Of a stretch of DNA of 64,000 nucleotides, positions 23,614-34,960 are shown piece by piece (the stretch's first letter is position 1; each line of letters begins with the position of its first letter). The notes under the pieces were generated by a model. It was not told the DNA's origin. It ran no database searches and was given only the letters and a program-made list of their open reading frames with translations. The stretch spans positions 53,579,402-53,643,401 of the forward strand of contig OX359249.1 in the NCBI GenBank assembly GCA_947179485.1, written 5' to 3'. This stretch comes from Allacma fusca (Eukaryota > Arthropoda > Collembola > Symphypleona > Sminthuridae). The translations under genes and the position numbers were made by a program.

Positions 23614-23719
23614 TATCGTTGGATAAATTTTTAAAGGTACCATTTTCATTTCGTAACGTATGCCTTTTAAATGGGGACTCCAATAAAAACGGTACTTTTT
23701 AGAACTTATCCAACGATAT
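23614..23719. mobile_element. MITE, ATATCGTTGG family, copy 1
   Basis: Long inverted arms contain TATCGTTGGATAAAT and GGTACCATTTT/AACGGTACTTTTTA. A second, closely related copy lies at 61226-61332. It interrupts one copy of the local tandem duplication, so it inserted afterwards. Confidence 0.7.
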
Positions 23720-24168
23720 GGTGCTTTTAAAATGGTAAATGAAACTATTTAAGCCGACCAAATGTTTGTCAGCCCGCCGTGTTTTGAAATTCTCTTAGTT
23801 AATATGCATCATGGTGTACAACTTTACTAAAATCCTTAGACCTGGTCACAAAATGTTTGAATGAACGCTTTGATTCCAGTAAAAGACGCGTTTCTAGTAC
23901 AGTTTACAGTTAGTACAGTTTACAGTTAGTACAGTTTCTAGTTTTGTTGAAAGGCTGAAGCTATTTTCAGTCTTCCAGTGTAATAATTTCAATATATTCA
24001 TACCAGCGACTGTCGCTAAAGTCGAGCACCAGTGGCGAATTATTTTTAAAATAAAGTGGGCTAATTATTAATATGGTTAAATGCTCGAACCCAATTATAA
24101 TAAGCTATCTATATCATATGTATCTGGACATCAGTGTTATAATTACAAAAAACCTCAAGAAAAAACTG

Positions 24169-24336
24169 AAAAGGATACTGAAAAGGATACTGAAAAGGAT
24201 ACTGAAAAGGATACTGAAAAGGATACTGAAAAGGATACTGAAAAGGATACTGAAAAGGATACTGAAAAGGATACTGAAAAGGATACTGAAAAGGATACTG
24301 AAAAGGATACTGAAAAGGATACTGAAAAGGATACTA
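24169..24336. repeat. 12-bp minisatellite (AAAAGGATACTG), 14 units
   Basis: Fourteen perfect or near-perfect units of AAAAGGATACTG. Since 12 is a multiple of three, two frames stay open through it (EKDT repeats in one, KRIL repeats in another). The surrounding sequence gives no sign of a gene. Confidence 0.95.
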
Positions 24337-24339
24337 AAA

Positions 24340-25200
24340 AGGAGAAAATTTTTGTGACAACTTGAATATCAAATAATTATAGTAATCGCAAATTATTGTA
24401 AAATTATAAGTGTACTTTTCTGTATGAGCAGACTCAGAAACACAATAAACAACATACATACATACATACAATATCAAGTCAACAATATGAACGAAAGTGT
24501 AGGCTATTTGTTGGAAATTGCGTTCACGGGGACGTGAAACATTCAAACATGGCTTACAAAAATTAATTATTTACAACAAATGTAATAAGCATACTGAGGT
24601 TCTTGATTATTACGACATTTGATTTTTGCCCACGAACGGGTAAAAAGTCTGCAATAAATGCGTGAAGGCTACATCATTTTAATTCATTTAAAGTCTAATA
24701 TGTATTGGTGGACGATTTACCCAAAGTTAGAATTTAACGGTGCTGGTTGAAAGATGATGACTGTTCATATAAGGCACTCTGAACTAAATATTTAAAGGCA
24801 GACATAATAAGGAAGTGGTAGTTTATTCTAATTAACCATACAAATTCCAAGATGAGATATAAGCATGTTGGTAACTTGTTTAGCATTGCGGTATATCTGT
24901 TCTCTCTTTTTAAAGTTATTTTTACATTTTTGTATTCTGAAATGACATTTTTTGTTGACTTGGTCAGAATTAAGCTGAAAACCTGGTTATTTTACCTAAA
25001 GCCTGCGCAAGTCAACAAAAAAGAAATGTTAAAAATAAAAAATGCTTTGATTTGTATTTTAAAGCATTTTTTCCATAAATAAAAGAAAAAATGAACCGCC
25101 ATGCTTTAAAACGGCATGTACACAAGGACGACAACCATCACTACTACCACTATTACTACTACTACGATGAAGCTTTTAGTAAGAAGGATTAACGGCTGCA
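24340..25200. other. no gene recognised
   Basis: AT-rich sequence with a short CATA run near 24451-24468 and an ACT/CTA-rich patch at about 25138-25165. Confidence 0.4.
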
Positions 25201-25300
25201 AATAAAATTTTAAATACTTGTCAGCATCGTAATTTATTAAATACTAAGATACAAAATACTACGACGACCACAGTAGGTTCAAAATACAAGATACGCATTT
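25201..25300. repeat. AAATAC word array (left part of a hAT-like element)
   Basis: TAAATACTT, AAATACTAAGATAC, AAAATAC and similar words match the theme at 33040-33090 and 62851-63010. The Penelope-like element sits between this stretch and its continuation at 33029. Confidence 0.5.
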
Positions 25301-25310
25301 TTTTATTAGA

Positions 25311-25540
25311 TGTTGCATGGAAGTCATTAATTTAGAAAATTCTAACTGCTAATTTTAAAAAAATAGCAATCGTCAAAAGTTATTTTTAAAAAAAATTGTA
25401 TATTTTTTCCATTGTGTGAATTTATCTGTCACTTGCTTTTTAGTGCCTGAGGATGACAGTCTGTTAGATCTCGAAAGCTTGCATATAATTTAGCTTGTTT
25501 GATAAAGATTAACCACGTAAACCAAAGATACGGATACGAT
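25311..25540 (+). repeat. Penelope-like element, left pseudo-LTR
   Basis: Direct repeat of 32814-33028, from TGTTGCATGGAAG to GGATACGAT, with scattered substitutions and small indels. It contains GAGGATGACAGTCTGTTAGA and CGAAAGCTTG, a motif block shared with the minus-strand Penelope-like copies at about 37010 and 41432. Confidence 0.85.
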
Positions 25541-27896
25541 CTTGGATGGAGATTTATTAAAAACTATATAAAAATGCATTTTGGTGTGCAATTTATGGTG
25601 TATATATATAAACTACAACGTGAAATAAGAAAATTAGCACAACAGAAGAATGATATACATTTTTTACATCAATGTAAAAAGCTTAAAATAATTCCTGATT
25701 TTATTAGAGTTCCACATTTCAAAATCATAAACAAAAAGTTGATTCAACTAAAACAAACTTTTGAAACAAAATTGATGAAAGAACATTTAAAGTGCAAATA
25801 CAAAGACATTAAAGTGACAAGGAAATCAATCCATGATCTGGATCAACATATGACCAATTTACCAAAAGAAATGTACAACACTTTGCAACATTTTTTACAA
25901 AATGACTTTAATGCACAATTTGAGAAGATCAAGTTAAAGCAAATGAAGAAATTCAATAAAATTAAAGTTTACAATTTACAAATTAGAGAATCTAACGTTC
26001 ACATCAATGCAAAAGAGAACCTGAATGCTAAAAGAACAGTGATTAATCTGAGCTCATATATTCCTACAACAGACGAGATGGAGATACTTCAATTGGGATT
26101 AAATTTGGGCCAACTGGAAATGAAGTTAATGATTTAAAACTGAAACTCATTGCAAGCATTGAATCCAATTTCAAGACGTTCAATATTCCACCTAATGAAC
26201 AATCTGATGTACGACATAATATTACTACTATTCTTCAAAAAGGAAATATAGATACCAACAATGGAAGAGTTCAGAAGATAATACGAAATTTAACTAAACA
26301 GAAAGACATTTATATTCTATCCGCCGATAAAGGCAATGCAACAGTCATTATGGACAAAAATGAATACGAAACGAAGATGAATGCTTTAATCGCATCAGGA
26401 CCTTACGACATGTTATCTTCTGATCCAACAAATGAATGTTTCAAATCTTTGAAACTTATTTGTGATAAACTCCTTCGTGAAAATAAGATCACAGAAGAAA
26501 CGCATGCTTATTTGTTACCGACATATCCCAGAATGTCAAAATTTTTCGGTTTACCTAAAATTCACAAAGATGGAAATCCAATGAGACCTATTAATGATTT
26601 CGAATTCTCCATATTCTATAATACAGCAAAGTTTTTGAACAATATCATATCTAAATCCAATGTAGGATTCTGGTCCTCTGTCAAGAATTTCTCTGAACTT
26701 ATGAATAGAATTCGTCATTTACAAATACCTAAAAATGCTATTGTTGGGTTCTAAATTATTTTATATTGTTGAAGACTATTTATTTTAGGTTACCATGCTT
26801 TACAACTATAACTGACGTTTGTTTGTCATAATTCTGTTTTAGTATTGCAACTTATCATACTTTTAGAAATAATCACAATTCCATAAATCTGAAAAGGCAT
26901 TACTAACAATAGAAAATGGTAGCGTCATCTTTGATTAACACTAATTCTACTAATAACTGAGAGTCTGTCCAGAGCCACCTATGAAACAACACGCATAATA
27001 AATTGCTATTCTTTTTCTTGTTTTCTATTTATAGTAATTCCCGTGTCTTTGGGTCAATTCCTTATTTTTACTTGTATCTATCAAAATCCTCAATTCCTTC
27101 ACTCACAATTTAAGAACCGTTACATTTACTTTGAGAGCTACCAAATAAATTGCCATTTGGGAATTCAACAGCTATATTTGTTTCATTTGATGTAAAATCA
27201 CTTTTTACCAGTCTTCTCATGTCTGAAACACTACAAGCAACCAAGGAACTACTTACCACCGATATCAAATGGAAAGCAAATTTACCAAACAATATTGATT
27301 TCGAGGATATCATGAAGTTAATGCAAACCTGCACAGCCGATACATTTTTCTCCTTTCGAAATAACATTTACAGACAGATAGATGGAATTCCGATGGGGAG
27401 CCCCATTTAATCTACTCTAGCTGATATATATTTACGATCCGTTGAAGAAAAACTTATCAAGAATCATCCACAAATACACTTTTGGGTAAGATATGTAGAC
27501 GGTGTTCTGGCCATTGTAAATAAAAATGAAGTGGAAAACATTTTATGCAACATCAATCAATTCCATCCAAACATCCAGTTTACAGTCGAAGTGGAAAGTA
27601 ATGAACAAATACCTTTCTTAGATGTTTCAATACACAGGCAACAAGATGGCACAATTAAGACCAAAGTGTACAGAAAGAAGACTCATACAGACCGATATTC
27701 ACACTATCAATCATATCATCATCAGTCAAATAAGATCTCCGTTATTGACATTTTACTATTCAGAGCTTTTCCCGTATGTCATAAAGATTACTTACAAGAT
27801 GAAATCCTGCATGTTAAAACAATCTTACAGCGAAATGGATACCCATCTAGTCTAATTTCAAAACGAGTAAATAGAATGCGTATAAAATTTAAATAA
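25499..27896 (+). pseudogene. Penelope-like reverse transcriptase (broken)
   Basis: The N-terminal part spans 25499-26137. A frameshift lies near 26105, and the RT continues in another frame with LSADKGNATVIM (about 26319) and FFGLPKIHKDG-PMRPI. The solo LTR interrupts at 26742-27170. The RT resumes as FVSFDVKSLFTS and GIPMGSPI, followed by an in-frame TAA near 27408, then a catalytic box reading YVDG instead of YVDD near 27500. ESNEQIPFLDVSI and KVYRKKTHTDRY are the Penelope-type thumb motifs. Telomerase-like RTs of this group prime on broken DNA ends. This copy cannot be active. Confidence 0.85.
26742..27170. mobile_element. solo LTR, 429 bp
   Basis: It starts TGTTGGGTTC and ends GAATTCAACA. 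It is flanked by the exact 5-bp duplication GCTAT (26737-26741 and 27171-27175). Removing it and one TSD restores the Penelope RT frame (KNAI-FVSFDVKS). The TGTTG...CAACA ends and 5-bp TSD fit a Copia- or BEL-type LTR left by LTR-LTR recombination. Confidence 0.85.
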
Positions 27897-28206
27897 TTTA
27901 GCCAACAAAATATGTCCAACATGATAAATCAGAAAAATTTATCCACAAGAAATGAACAGCCGCCTATCATTACCGACTCTCAACTTGATATTCGGATAGA
28001 AAGAATCACTTCCACTCTGACTGCAGAGCATAGCGGTCATACTGTTAGCTGCTCAGCAGCATTGGTGACCTGACTACTAATACAAAAACGTCACGAAAAA
28101 CTGCTAGTTTTTCCAACTGTATAGGAGCTGGGTTTTGTGACTCCCTTGGAAAAGTTACGGTCATCCCTTCAAGCCGTCCTGGACATTAACTTTTAGGTCT
28201 CTCAAA

Positions 28207-28425
28207 ATGGGGACGAATACCTGTAGCTGCTCTCTCTGTGATAAGAAGATCCAAAAAAATGTGCTTTATCTGTGTTGCTTTTTGTGCAAGGAAACGTTCC
28301 ATAGAAAATGCCTTGATATTGGCTTAGCTCTATATCGTAGCATAGATCATGATCTTTGGTCTTGTAAAACGTGTGTATGTGTTGGTTCGGATTTAAATAC
28401 GAGTTACAGTGAATTTCCTATATAG
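28207..28425 (+). pseudogene. LINE PHD-like zinc finger ORF, 5' part
   Basis: Starts MGTNTCSCSLCDKKI. A Cys/His pattern (CSLC, CCFLC, FHRKCLDI, WSCKTC) spaced like a PHD finger covers residues 6-57. Such fingers occur in ORF1 or the leader of CR1-group LINEs. The frame is cut off by the Tigger insertion at 28407. A paralogous finger, minus strand, is at 34675-34500 and again at 39097-38922. Confidence 0.7.
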
Positions 28426-29275
28426 TGGTTTCCAAGGGAGTGGCAAATTCCTGCCACTATATAGAGATGCCACTATATGGTATTAATGGCTAACTCTATA
28501 CTATTAATGCTTATAACTAATAACTGGCTAATATATTTATAAAATAATTTATTTGTACAGAATGGGTAAAACTATGAGGTATGCAAAGGTCAGTAAGTTT
28601 AAAATATTCAGTAAATATAAATACCCTCACACTGGTAATATTGTAAGTAGTAGCAAACTTTTCAACTGCAAGGTCACCATTCCAGACCGATTGGTCGGAG
28701 CTACTTGTGAAGAAATCTACATTTTTATGGCATGTACACTTTCCAAAACATCATCAAAATAATACAGCGTCCTTCCAGAAACCGAATTTTGGCTTCAGAT
28801 TATGGAAAACGTTTAAATTACGTTAAAAAATAAATAACAAATTGAAACTTATTAGAAGTGGGCCAAGGTAAAATACCAATGCTTTGTTGTGTAACTGTTC
28901 GTTTTACCTTTTAAGTCAAAGACTAACTTCAGCTAATCATACTAGAGCTTCAGTATACCACAATAAGAATTTCATGGTATGCAGTAACATTTAGAATTAA
29001 AATTGAACCAATCGACACAAACATTATTTACCTCCCGCACGTTTTATAGCACCGTGTTATACCATTAACTAGCTAATTTTATGCCAACTGCCATTATAAT
29101 TTTGCATGGCCGAGCCACCGTAACACATAATGGTGCCATTATAGAGGGAATACCATTATAGCGGGTGCCACTATATAGTAGACCTTTAACATTGCAAACC
29201 TCTAGGGAGGGTTTTTTGATGCCACTAAAGAGGAAATGCCATCTAAGAGGAAACCACTGTATGGGAAATTCACTG
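28407..29275. mobile_element. Tigger/pogo-like non-autonomous element, 869 bp
   Basis: Ends CAGTGAATTTCC and GGGAAATTCACTG, flanked by TA on both sides (28405-28406 and 29276-29277). Subterminal words such as CACTATATAG and CCATTATAG are inverted between the ends. No transposase ORF. It separates the LINE zinc finger from the endonuclease. Confidence 0.85.
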
Positions 29276-29278
29276 TAA

Positions 29279-32182
29279 TTGAATATTGATTGCGAAGTTT
29301 CTGCTGTGATCCCTGAACCTATTACGCTAAATGCTCATACGCTTCCACGTAAAGTTGCTAAATTTTTGTATTTGAATATCAATAATTTTTCATTACATAA
29401 GTTTGAGGAATTGAAATACTTTATTCTTGACAAAACTATTGATGTAGTCGCCCTCGTTGAAACATTTTTTGACACAAAGACAAACATTTTCCTATATGAC
29501 ATACCTGGGAACAACCTACTGACACATATTAGACAGACAAACAAAAAAGGTGGTGGATTGCTTCTATGCCTTCACAAACGTATACGATACAAGTTTCTTG
29601 ACTTCCCCATTGAAACTCATAATTCAAATGTTGAATACTCAGCGTAAAAGATTGGATTATCTGAGTATCAGTCTGTTATAATTATTCTAATTTATCGACC
29701 TCCGTCCAGCTCAATAGAAAAATTCCTACTTTTAATGGACAGTCTGTTCAAATATCTAGCCACACTCTCTACACACTGAATGATATTTGGTGATATCAAT
29801 ATTGACCTCTCTAAACCTAACCTGAAAACAATTAAGCTGGTCTCCTGTCTCAATATGTATAACTATAAGCAGATAATTGATATACAGACTCGTAGTGTGT
29901 TAGGTAAAAGGCCTGCCAGCTCACTAATTGACCATCTCTATATTCCGACACATAAACACATACAATTGAAAACTTCTACAACTGGACTCTCTGACCATGA
30001 CATGATCATGGTCATCATCTTATTTGAGTATTCATTTAAAAATATTACTTCTAATAACACTACAGTGCATCAGTTTAGGGACTTCTCGAACTGTGACTGG
30101 AATATTTTAAATACTGCGATATGCAAAATTAATTGGAACTTTCTTTGTAATGACAACTACTCCATTGACTTTATCTACAATATTATAAGTACGACCTTAA
30201 GGGTTTTACTAGATGAGGTTTTACCAATGAAAAGTATGAGGGTAAAAGCAAGTTCCAAAACTTTGGTTACTAAGTACATACGTGAATGTATAAAGAATAG
30301 GGATGCAAGTAAACAGAACGCAACTATGTCCATCGACCCCTCCAAATGGGATGAGTAACGTTGTTTGCGAGCAAAAGTAAAGCATGGAATATACAATGCT
30401 AAGCGTAATTTTTTCCAAACAGAGTTGACTAAAAATGAACATCATCCTAAACGGTTGTGGAGTGTAATAGATTTGGTTCTTGGGAGACAGCGTAAATCCC
30501 CTTTAAATATTCAAAAACTCTATATTGACTCTAGTAATAAGTCTAGTGTATGTAATACTACTGATATCTGTGATGTACTAGTTGAATCGTTTACTGTCCC
30601 ATGCTCTTATGTTGATAATGACTTACTTTTGTTTAAGCAATCATTGCCTGTAGATACTATATGTGAGGAAATTAACGCTAAGGAGATATGGAGTGCTTTC
30701 AGTGGATTGAAACCTAAAGGCACTGCACACGGTACAATGAACTATAAAGTATTTGGTAAGGCTTCCATTGTCACACCTGTGCTGATACTCTTCAACCTAA
30801 TACTTATGCATGGTTCTTTTCCATCTTATTTTAAAGCTGCTATTGTCACCCCTGTATACAAAGGAAAGGGAAGCGTAAACAGTGCGGATTCATATCGCCC
30901 TATTCATTCGTTACCTTTTCTAAACAAGTTATTTGAAAAGATAATCTACAAAAGGCTAATAAGGCAGTGTAATAGTCTCACTGATGAAAATCAGCACGGG
31001 TTTCGACGTGGAAGGTCTTGCTTTACAGCAGTATTTGTGTTTATACATAAATTATGTACATTCCTTGGAAACCCATTAGTTAAAGTCCTTGCCGTGTTTA
31101 TAGACCTTCGTAAAGCATTTAACTCTGTATCTCGCATGCTATTACTTCAGAAAATTCAGAAAAACTTTAAATGTGATGTAAATATACTAAGGTTGTTAGC
31201 TGACTGTCTACATGACAGGAAATTTAAAATTGTTGTAAATAACACTACCTCTAAGTTATCCATTGACGTCAATGGTGTCCCACACGGATCTATACTTGAT
31301 CCTTTACTATTCATTTTGTTTTTCTCTGATATAAGCACTTGCTTAACATTGGATTATGTTGCGTATGCTGATGATTTGGTTTTATTTGTGTACGACACTT
31401 GTCTAGATAAACTATTCTGTGGGATGCAGCATTGGTTAAATAAGTTATGTACATGGATGAGTGAAAATTTACTCACTATCAACGTTGACAAAACTATGTA
31501 TGTTATTAACCATAAGTCTAGGTCCATACCTGAAACCGAACATCGTCTCTTTATTCACAACACCGAGATAAGTCGTGTATGGAGTTTTAAATATTTGGGA
31601 GTTCATATTGACGATAAACTCAACTTCAATGAGCATTTTAGCTATGTCATCAATAAGGTTTCCAAGTCTATGGGTGCTATTTTGAGAGCAAAACGTAGTC
31701 TATGAGAAAAGTCTTTGCGTCAAGTTATCAATTCGTTTGTCTTTTCTCATATAGATTACTGCATTATTGTATGGTGCAGCGTATGTCAATCTAAATTGAG
31801 CTTACTCCAAAACAAAATTGACAAGTTCCTTATTTTACTGTATTCTCCGAAATCGAAACTAAAGTGTATCTGTCCATTATCGTACATTTATGAGACATTC
31901 AACATTCTTATTGTCTCCGAAAGGGTTATGTACTATGGCTGCAAACTTGTTTTCAGTATATCTCATCTTGGTCACCCCATTAATTACATAAATGGTGTCT
32001 TCTTGTTCAAGTTTACCCCGACTCGTCTTCGCTGCTCCACTAATATAATACTTTTTCATCCCTTGTTCAAAACAAGTGTAACTACAAAGAATATTTTATA
32101 TTTTTGTGTAAATTTTTTTATGAATTGCCCTCTGCTCTGCGGCTTCGTGAATCTGTTTTCGGAGTGTTTGAGAAAATGCTGA
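29279..32182 (+). pseudogene. LINE ORF2: endonuclease plus reverse transcriptase, broken only by stops
   Basis: One continuous frame of 968 codons interrupted by just four stops (29645-29647 TAA, 29777-29779 TGA, 30356-30358 TAA, 31703-31705 TGA). The endonuclease has YLNINNFSLHKFEEL, VALVETF, KGGGLLLCLHK, YRPPSSS, IFGDINIDL and LSDHDM. The RT has YRPIHSLPFLNKLFEKII, QHGFRRGRSC, FIDLRKAFNSV, GVPHGSILDPLLFILFFSDI and the catalytic YADDLVLFV. FKYLGVHID marks the thumb. It would carry out target-primed reverse transcription. The intact frame length points to decay by substitution only. Confidence 0.88.
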
Positions 32183-32365
32183 TTAAGCATATTCTTGTTA
32201 GACGTAATGACTCTTTAATTTCAAACTGATTTATGTTGTATGATCATGTATGTATTTATTGATTTGTCTTTGTCCCTGACTTTGAACCATCGGTGTCCTG
32301 AGTGAAAACCAACATTCATGTTGACTTCTTTGACACGTTAATAAAGTTAATAATAATAATAAGAA

Positions 32366-32830
32366 CCCGAAGAAGATACCAAGTGGGTTCCCATTCCATT
32401 TCTGAGTAATTTATCCAATAGAATTAGTGGACTACTAAGAAGAAAATTTCAATGGAAAATAACATTCCTGCCTGGTAAGAAAATCAAAAGTATGCTAAAC
32501 CGAATCAAGTACAAAGAAGAAAATGAAAATCACGTCATATATAAGATTCCATGTAATTCATGTGACAAAATTTATTGCGGTGAAACTTATCGTCCATTAC
32601 ACATACGACTGAAAGAACATATGAACCAAGAACCGTGAGAAATCAGCAGTTTCTCGACATATTTACAACAATAGAAGTCATTCCATCGATTGGGATAACG
32701 CCGTCAATTATAAGAGAACTAAATCAATTTTTGAGGAAAATTAAGGAGGGTCTAATAATCCAACAATCCGACAGAAAATTGATGAACGTCAATGATGGTT
32801 TTTTGTTGCATGGAAGCCATTAATTCAGAA
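32366..32830 (+). pseudogene. Penelope-like GIY-YIG endonuclease (broken)
   Basis: The frame resumes after the LINE with WVPIPFLSNLSNRISGLLRR, then IYKIPCNSCDKIYCGETYRP and LHIRLKEHM, the conserved start of the GIY-YIG nuclease and its Cys pair. A frameshift or stop near 32636 and more later disrupt it. In this family the nuclease makes the nick used for integration. Confidence 0.8.
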
Positions 32831-33028
32831 AATTCGAACTGCTAATTTTAAAAAATAGCAATCGTCAAAAATTATTTTTGAAAAACTGTATATTTTTTCC
32901 ATTGTGTGAATTTATGTCACTTGCTTTTTAGCGTTTGAGGATGACAGTCTGTTAGATCTAGAAAGCTTGCATATAATTTAGCTTGTTCAATAAAGATTAA
33001 CCACGTAAACCAAAGATATGGATACGAT
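32814..33028 (+). repeat. Penelope-like element, right pseudo-LTR
   Basis: Direct repeat of 25311-25540, about 215 bp. The final bases run straight into the target duplication. Confidence 0.85.
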
Positions 33029-33090
33029 TACGCATTTTTTATTTTAAATAGTATTTTGTACTTAAGTATTTCATGAACAACACATCTCTG
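33029..33090. repeat. AAATAC word array with hAT-like right end
   Basis: AAATAGTATTTTGTACTTAAG-type words followed by AACACATCTCTG (complement CAGAGATGTGTT), which resembles the left end of the array at 62851 (CAGGGATGTGGAA). This is the right side of the hAT-like element into which the Penelope-like element inserted. Confidence 0.5.
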
Positions 33091-33244
33091 CATTTTTCTC
33101 ATGACAAAGTCTATATGTTTTACAGGGTTCATCTTCGGATGTTTTTAATATTATTTCAATAACCATATATGAAAAATTTACTCGTAAAAAATCAAAAAGG
33201 CGTAAACTTCTATCTATTCGAATGGTCGGCCAATAATGGTATTA

Positions 33245-34400
33245 GTAGTAGTAATCTTTATTTGTGTCAAAAGGAGTCAATACAAGTATCGGTTTTCATC
33301 CTGGACACACATAGTCAAGATAAATTCATATTCCAATCAAAAAACATCAAAGGGAGTCTCAACATAGTAGGGAGGGCATTCCAATATTTTATACAGTTGT
33401 ATAAGATGTTACGTTCCCCAACTTTGCACTTCACTAGATAATGATATAAGTAAATAGATTTAGCCGAGTGTAGTCTACTCAATCCACACTTGAAAAGTAG
33501 TGACACATTTATGTAGGGAACAGTATTACCAAATACCGCTAATGTATACATGAATTTACAACTATAGTAATGAATCCACTCTGGAACAGTCAAAAATTAA
33601 AGGTCTCGTATACATGGGATATAGACATGTATCATAGCATTCGTGTTATTACAAAAAAGTAGAAGAAACCTGTCTATTTTACTTTGTAGTAAATCAACTT
33701 TGGTTTGAAATACACAGCTCCAAACTAATATACAGTAATCAACATGTGACAGAACATGCGCATTTAAAAGAACACATTTTACTTACAATAGTTAAATACC
33801 TTCTAATTCTTAACAAAGCTCCCATTGCCTTTGTTACCTTGTTTAATACCATCGTTGCATGTTCGTTGAAATGAAAATTTTCTTCCAAAATTACGCCAAG
33901 ATACCTGAAAGTCCAAACCCTCTCAATTTCTTCATTGTCTACACAAAGTGTCTCCTTCACATCACAACTAGGGGATTTATGAAAAATCGTGTACTTGTTA
34001 CAATTTATATTTAAAACATTTGAATTCATCCAGCAGGCTGCATCTGCATATCAATAATAGCGTGCAGAAGTTTAAACATAGTTGGGATAAAAGTACCGTC
34101 AATATAAATAACAAGGTCGTCAGCATAAACAACAAAGCCAGCAGATATAGCAGTACCAATGTCGGAGAAACACAATATGAATAGTAAAGGACCCAAGATT
34201 GATCCTTGAGTAACCCCATTAATATCTGAAAAACACTGAAATTTGACCATTCATGTAAATCTGAAAATCACGGTTAGAAAGATTCTCAGCTAGCACATGC
34301 AAGGTACAAGTGTCGCACTTAAATCTAGATCTAAGTTTTTTCAAGAGAAGTAAAGGGGATACAGAATTAAACGCATTCCGTAAATCAATATAAACAGCAG
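33245..34400 (-). pseudogene. LINE RT and 3' end (minus strand)
   Basis: On the minus strand the RT core appears at about 34400-34060 with YIDLRNAFNSV, a frameshifted GVTQGSILGPLLFILCFSDIG and YADDLVIYI. VWTFRYLGVILEENFHFNEH follows at about 33915-33850, and a C-terminal CGLSRLHSAKSIYLYHYL and ALPTMLR block at 33500-33345. The 3' tail of ACTACTACTAA-type repeats ends near 33245. Related to, but clearly diverged from, the plus-strand LINE. The catalytic YADD is intact, though frames are broken. Confidence 0.8.
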
Positions 34401-34960
34401 AACTTTAACGTTGGGTATACATAGATAGTTGAATATTGCATGAAATATAGCAGTAATACAGTATCTACCTTTACGAACCCTATAAAAGCCGCTTCAATAG
34501 AAGACATATTAACAGTACTAAAAGATGCGTTATTGATAAGCGGAGGGTTCACCTTTGTCACACAATACATGCATACCACTAAATCACTATCTATAGCCCT
34601 ATAGACTGCAAGGCTTATATCCAGACATTTACGATGATATACACACTGACACTTTATACAAACTAGGAAAAGCACATTTTTTGCAATTTTCTTTTTACAA
34701 GTTAGTGATTAGCAAAACAAAGATGCCATAACAAAATTTTATATACAAGGAAGCACATGTAAGCTAGCACAGATTCACAACTACAGCACGAATCCAGCCA
34801 GGGCAGACATACGATAACTTTTCCGAGGGAAACACAACCCAGCAGCGGTACAGATGGAATGTACTGCCTATTAGTACATTCGTGATTAATGTTCACGGAA
34901 ACCTGCTACAGAGCAGCTCACTTAACAACTGTCCAGCACAGCAGTCTGGACAGAAAAAGG
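34401..34960 (-). pseudogene. LINE 5' region with PHD-like finger, internally deleted
   Basis: The finger (CIKCQCVYHRKCLDISLAVYR, then VVCMYC) lies at 34675-34550 and the leader upstream to about 34960. It is fused near 34401-34470 directly to RT sequence, so the endonuclease and the start of the RT have been deleted. Part of this region (from 34321) belongs to the tandem duplication. Confidence 0.7.

Larger units (their letters stand above)
23117..24020. repeat. diverged tandem duplication of about 0.46 kb
   Basis: The block 23117-23410 (AAATAATTAAATG, ACAAATGTTTGTCAGC, GTACAACTTTACTAAAAT, TTTGAATGAACGCTTTGA) recurs in the same order at 23577-24000. The second copy is interrupted by the MITE at 23614-23719. 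Confidence 0.75.
28015..32365 (+). mobile_element. CR1/jockey-like LINE inserted in the Penelope-like element
   Basis: The 5' region (about 28015-28206) resembles the 5' end of the related minus-strand LINE at about 34700-34960. It is followed by a PHD-like zinc finger ORF, an endonuclease and an RT, and a 3' tail of TTAATAAAGTTAATAATAATAATAAG-type repeats ending about 32362. Penelope-like coding sequence resumes immediately after. It contains a Tigger insertion at 28407-29275. Confidence 0.8.
25308..33028 (+). mobile_element. Penelope-like element with nested insertions
   Basis: It is bounded by a near-identical direct repeat TACGCATTTTTT(T)ATT (about 25292-25307 and 33028-33043), a roughly 15-bp target duplication typical of Penelope-like elements. 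It carries direct terminal repeats of about 220 bp (pseudo-LTRs), a Penelope-type reverse transcriptase and a GIY-YIG endonuclease. About 5 kb of the span is later insertions: a solo LTR (26742-27170) and a LINE (about 28015-32365), which itself contains a Tigger element. It is dead, with a frameshift, stops and a mutated catalytic box. Confidence 0.85.

Noticed and set aside
24073-24365. Two overlapping 94-codon ORFs with KRIL or EKDT repeats as a protein gene
   Set aside because: Both are created by the 12-bp minisatellite. Nothing around them looks coding.
25445-25482. CTGAGGATGACAG...CGAAAGC in the Penelope-like pseudo-LTR as a hammerhead ribozyme
   Set aside because: CTGAGGA formally fits CUGANGA, but there is no proper stem II directly following and no stem III or cleavage site. 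The right pseudo-LTR has further lost the core.
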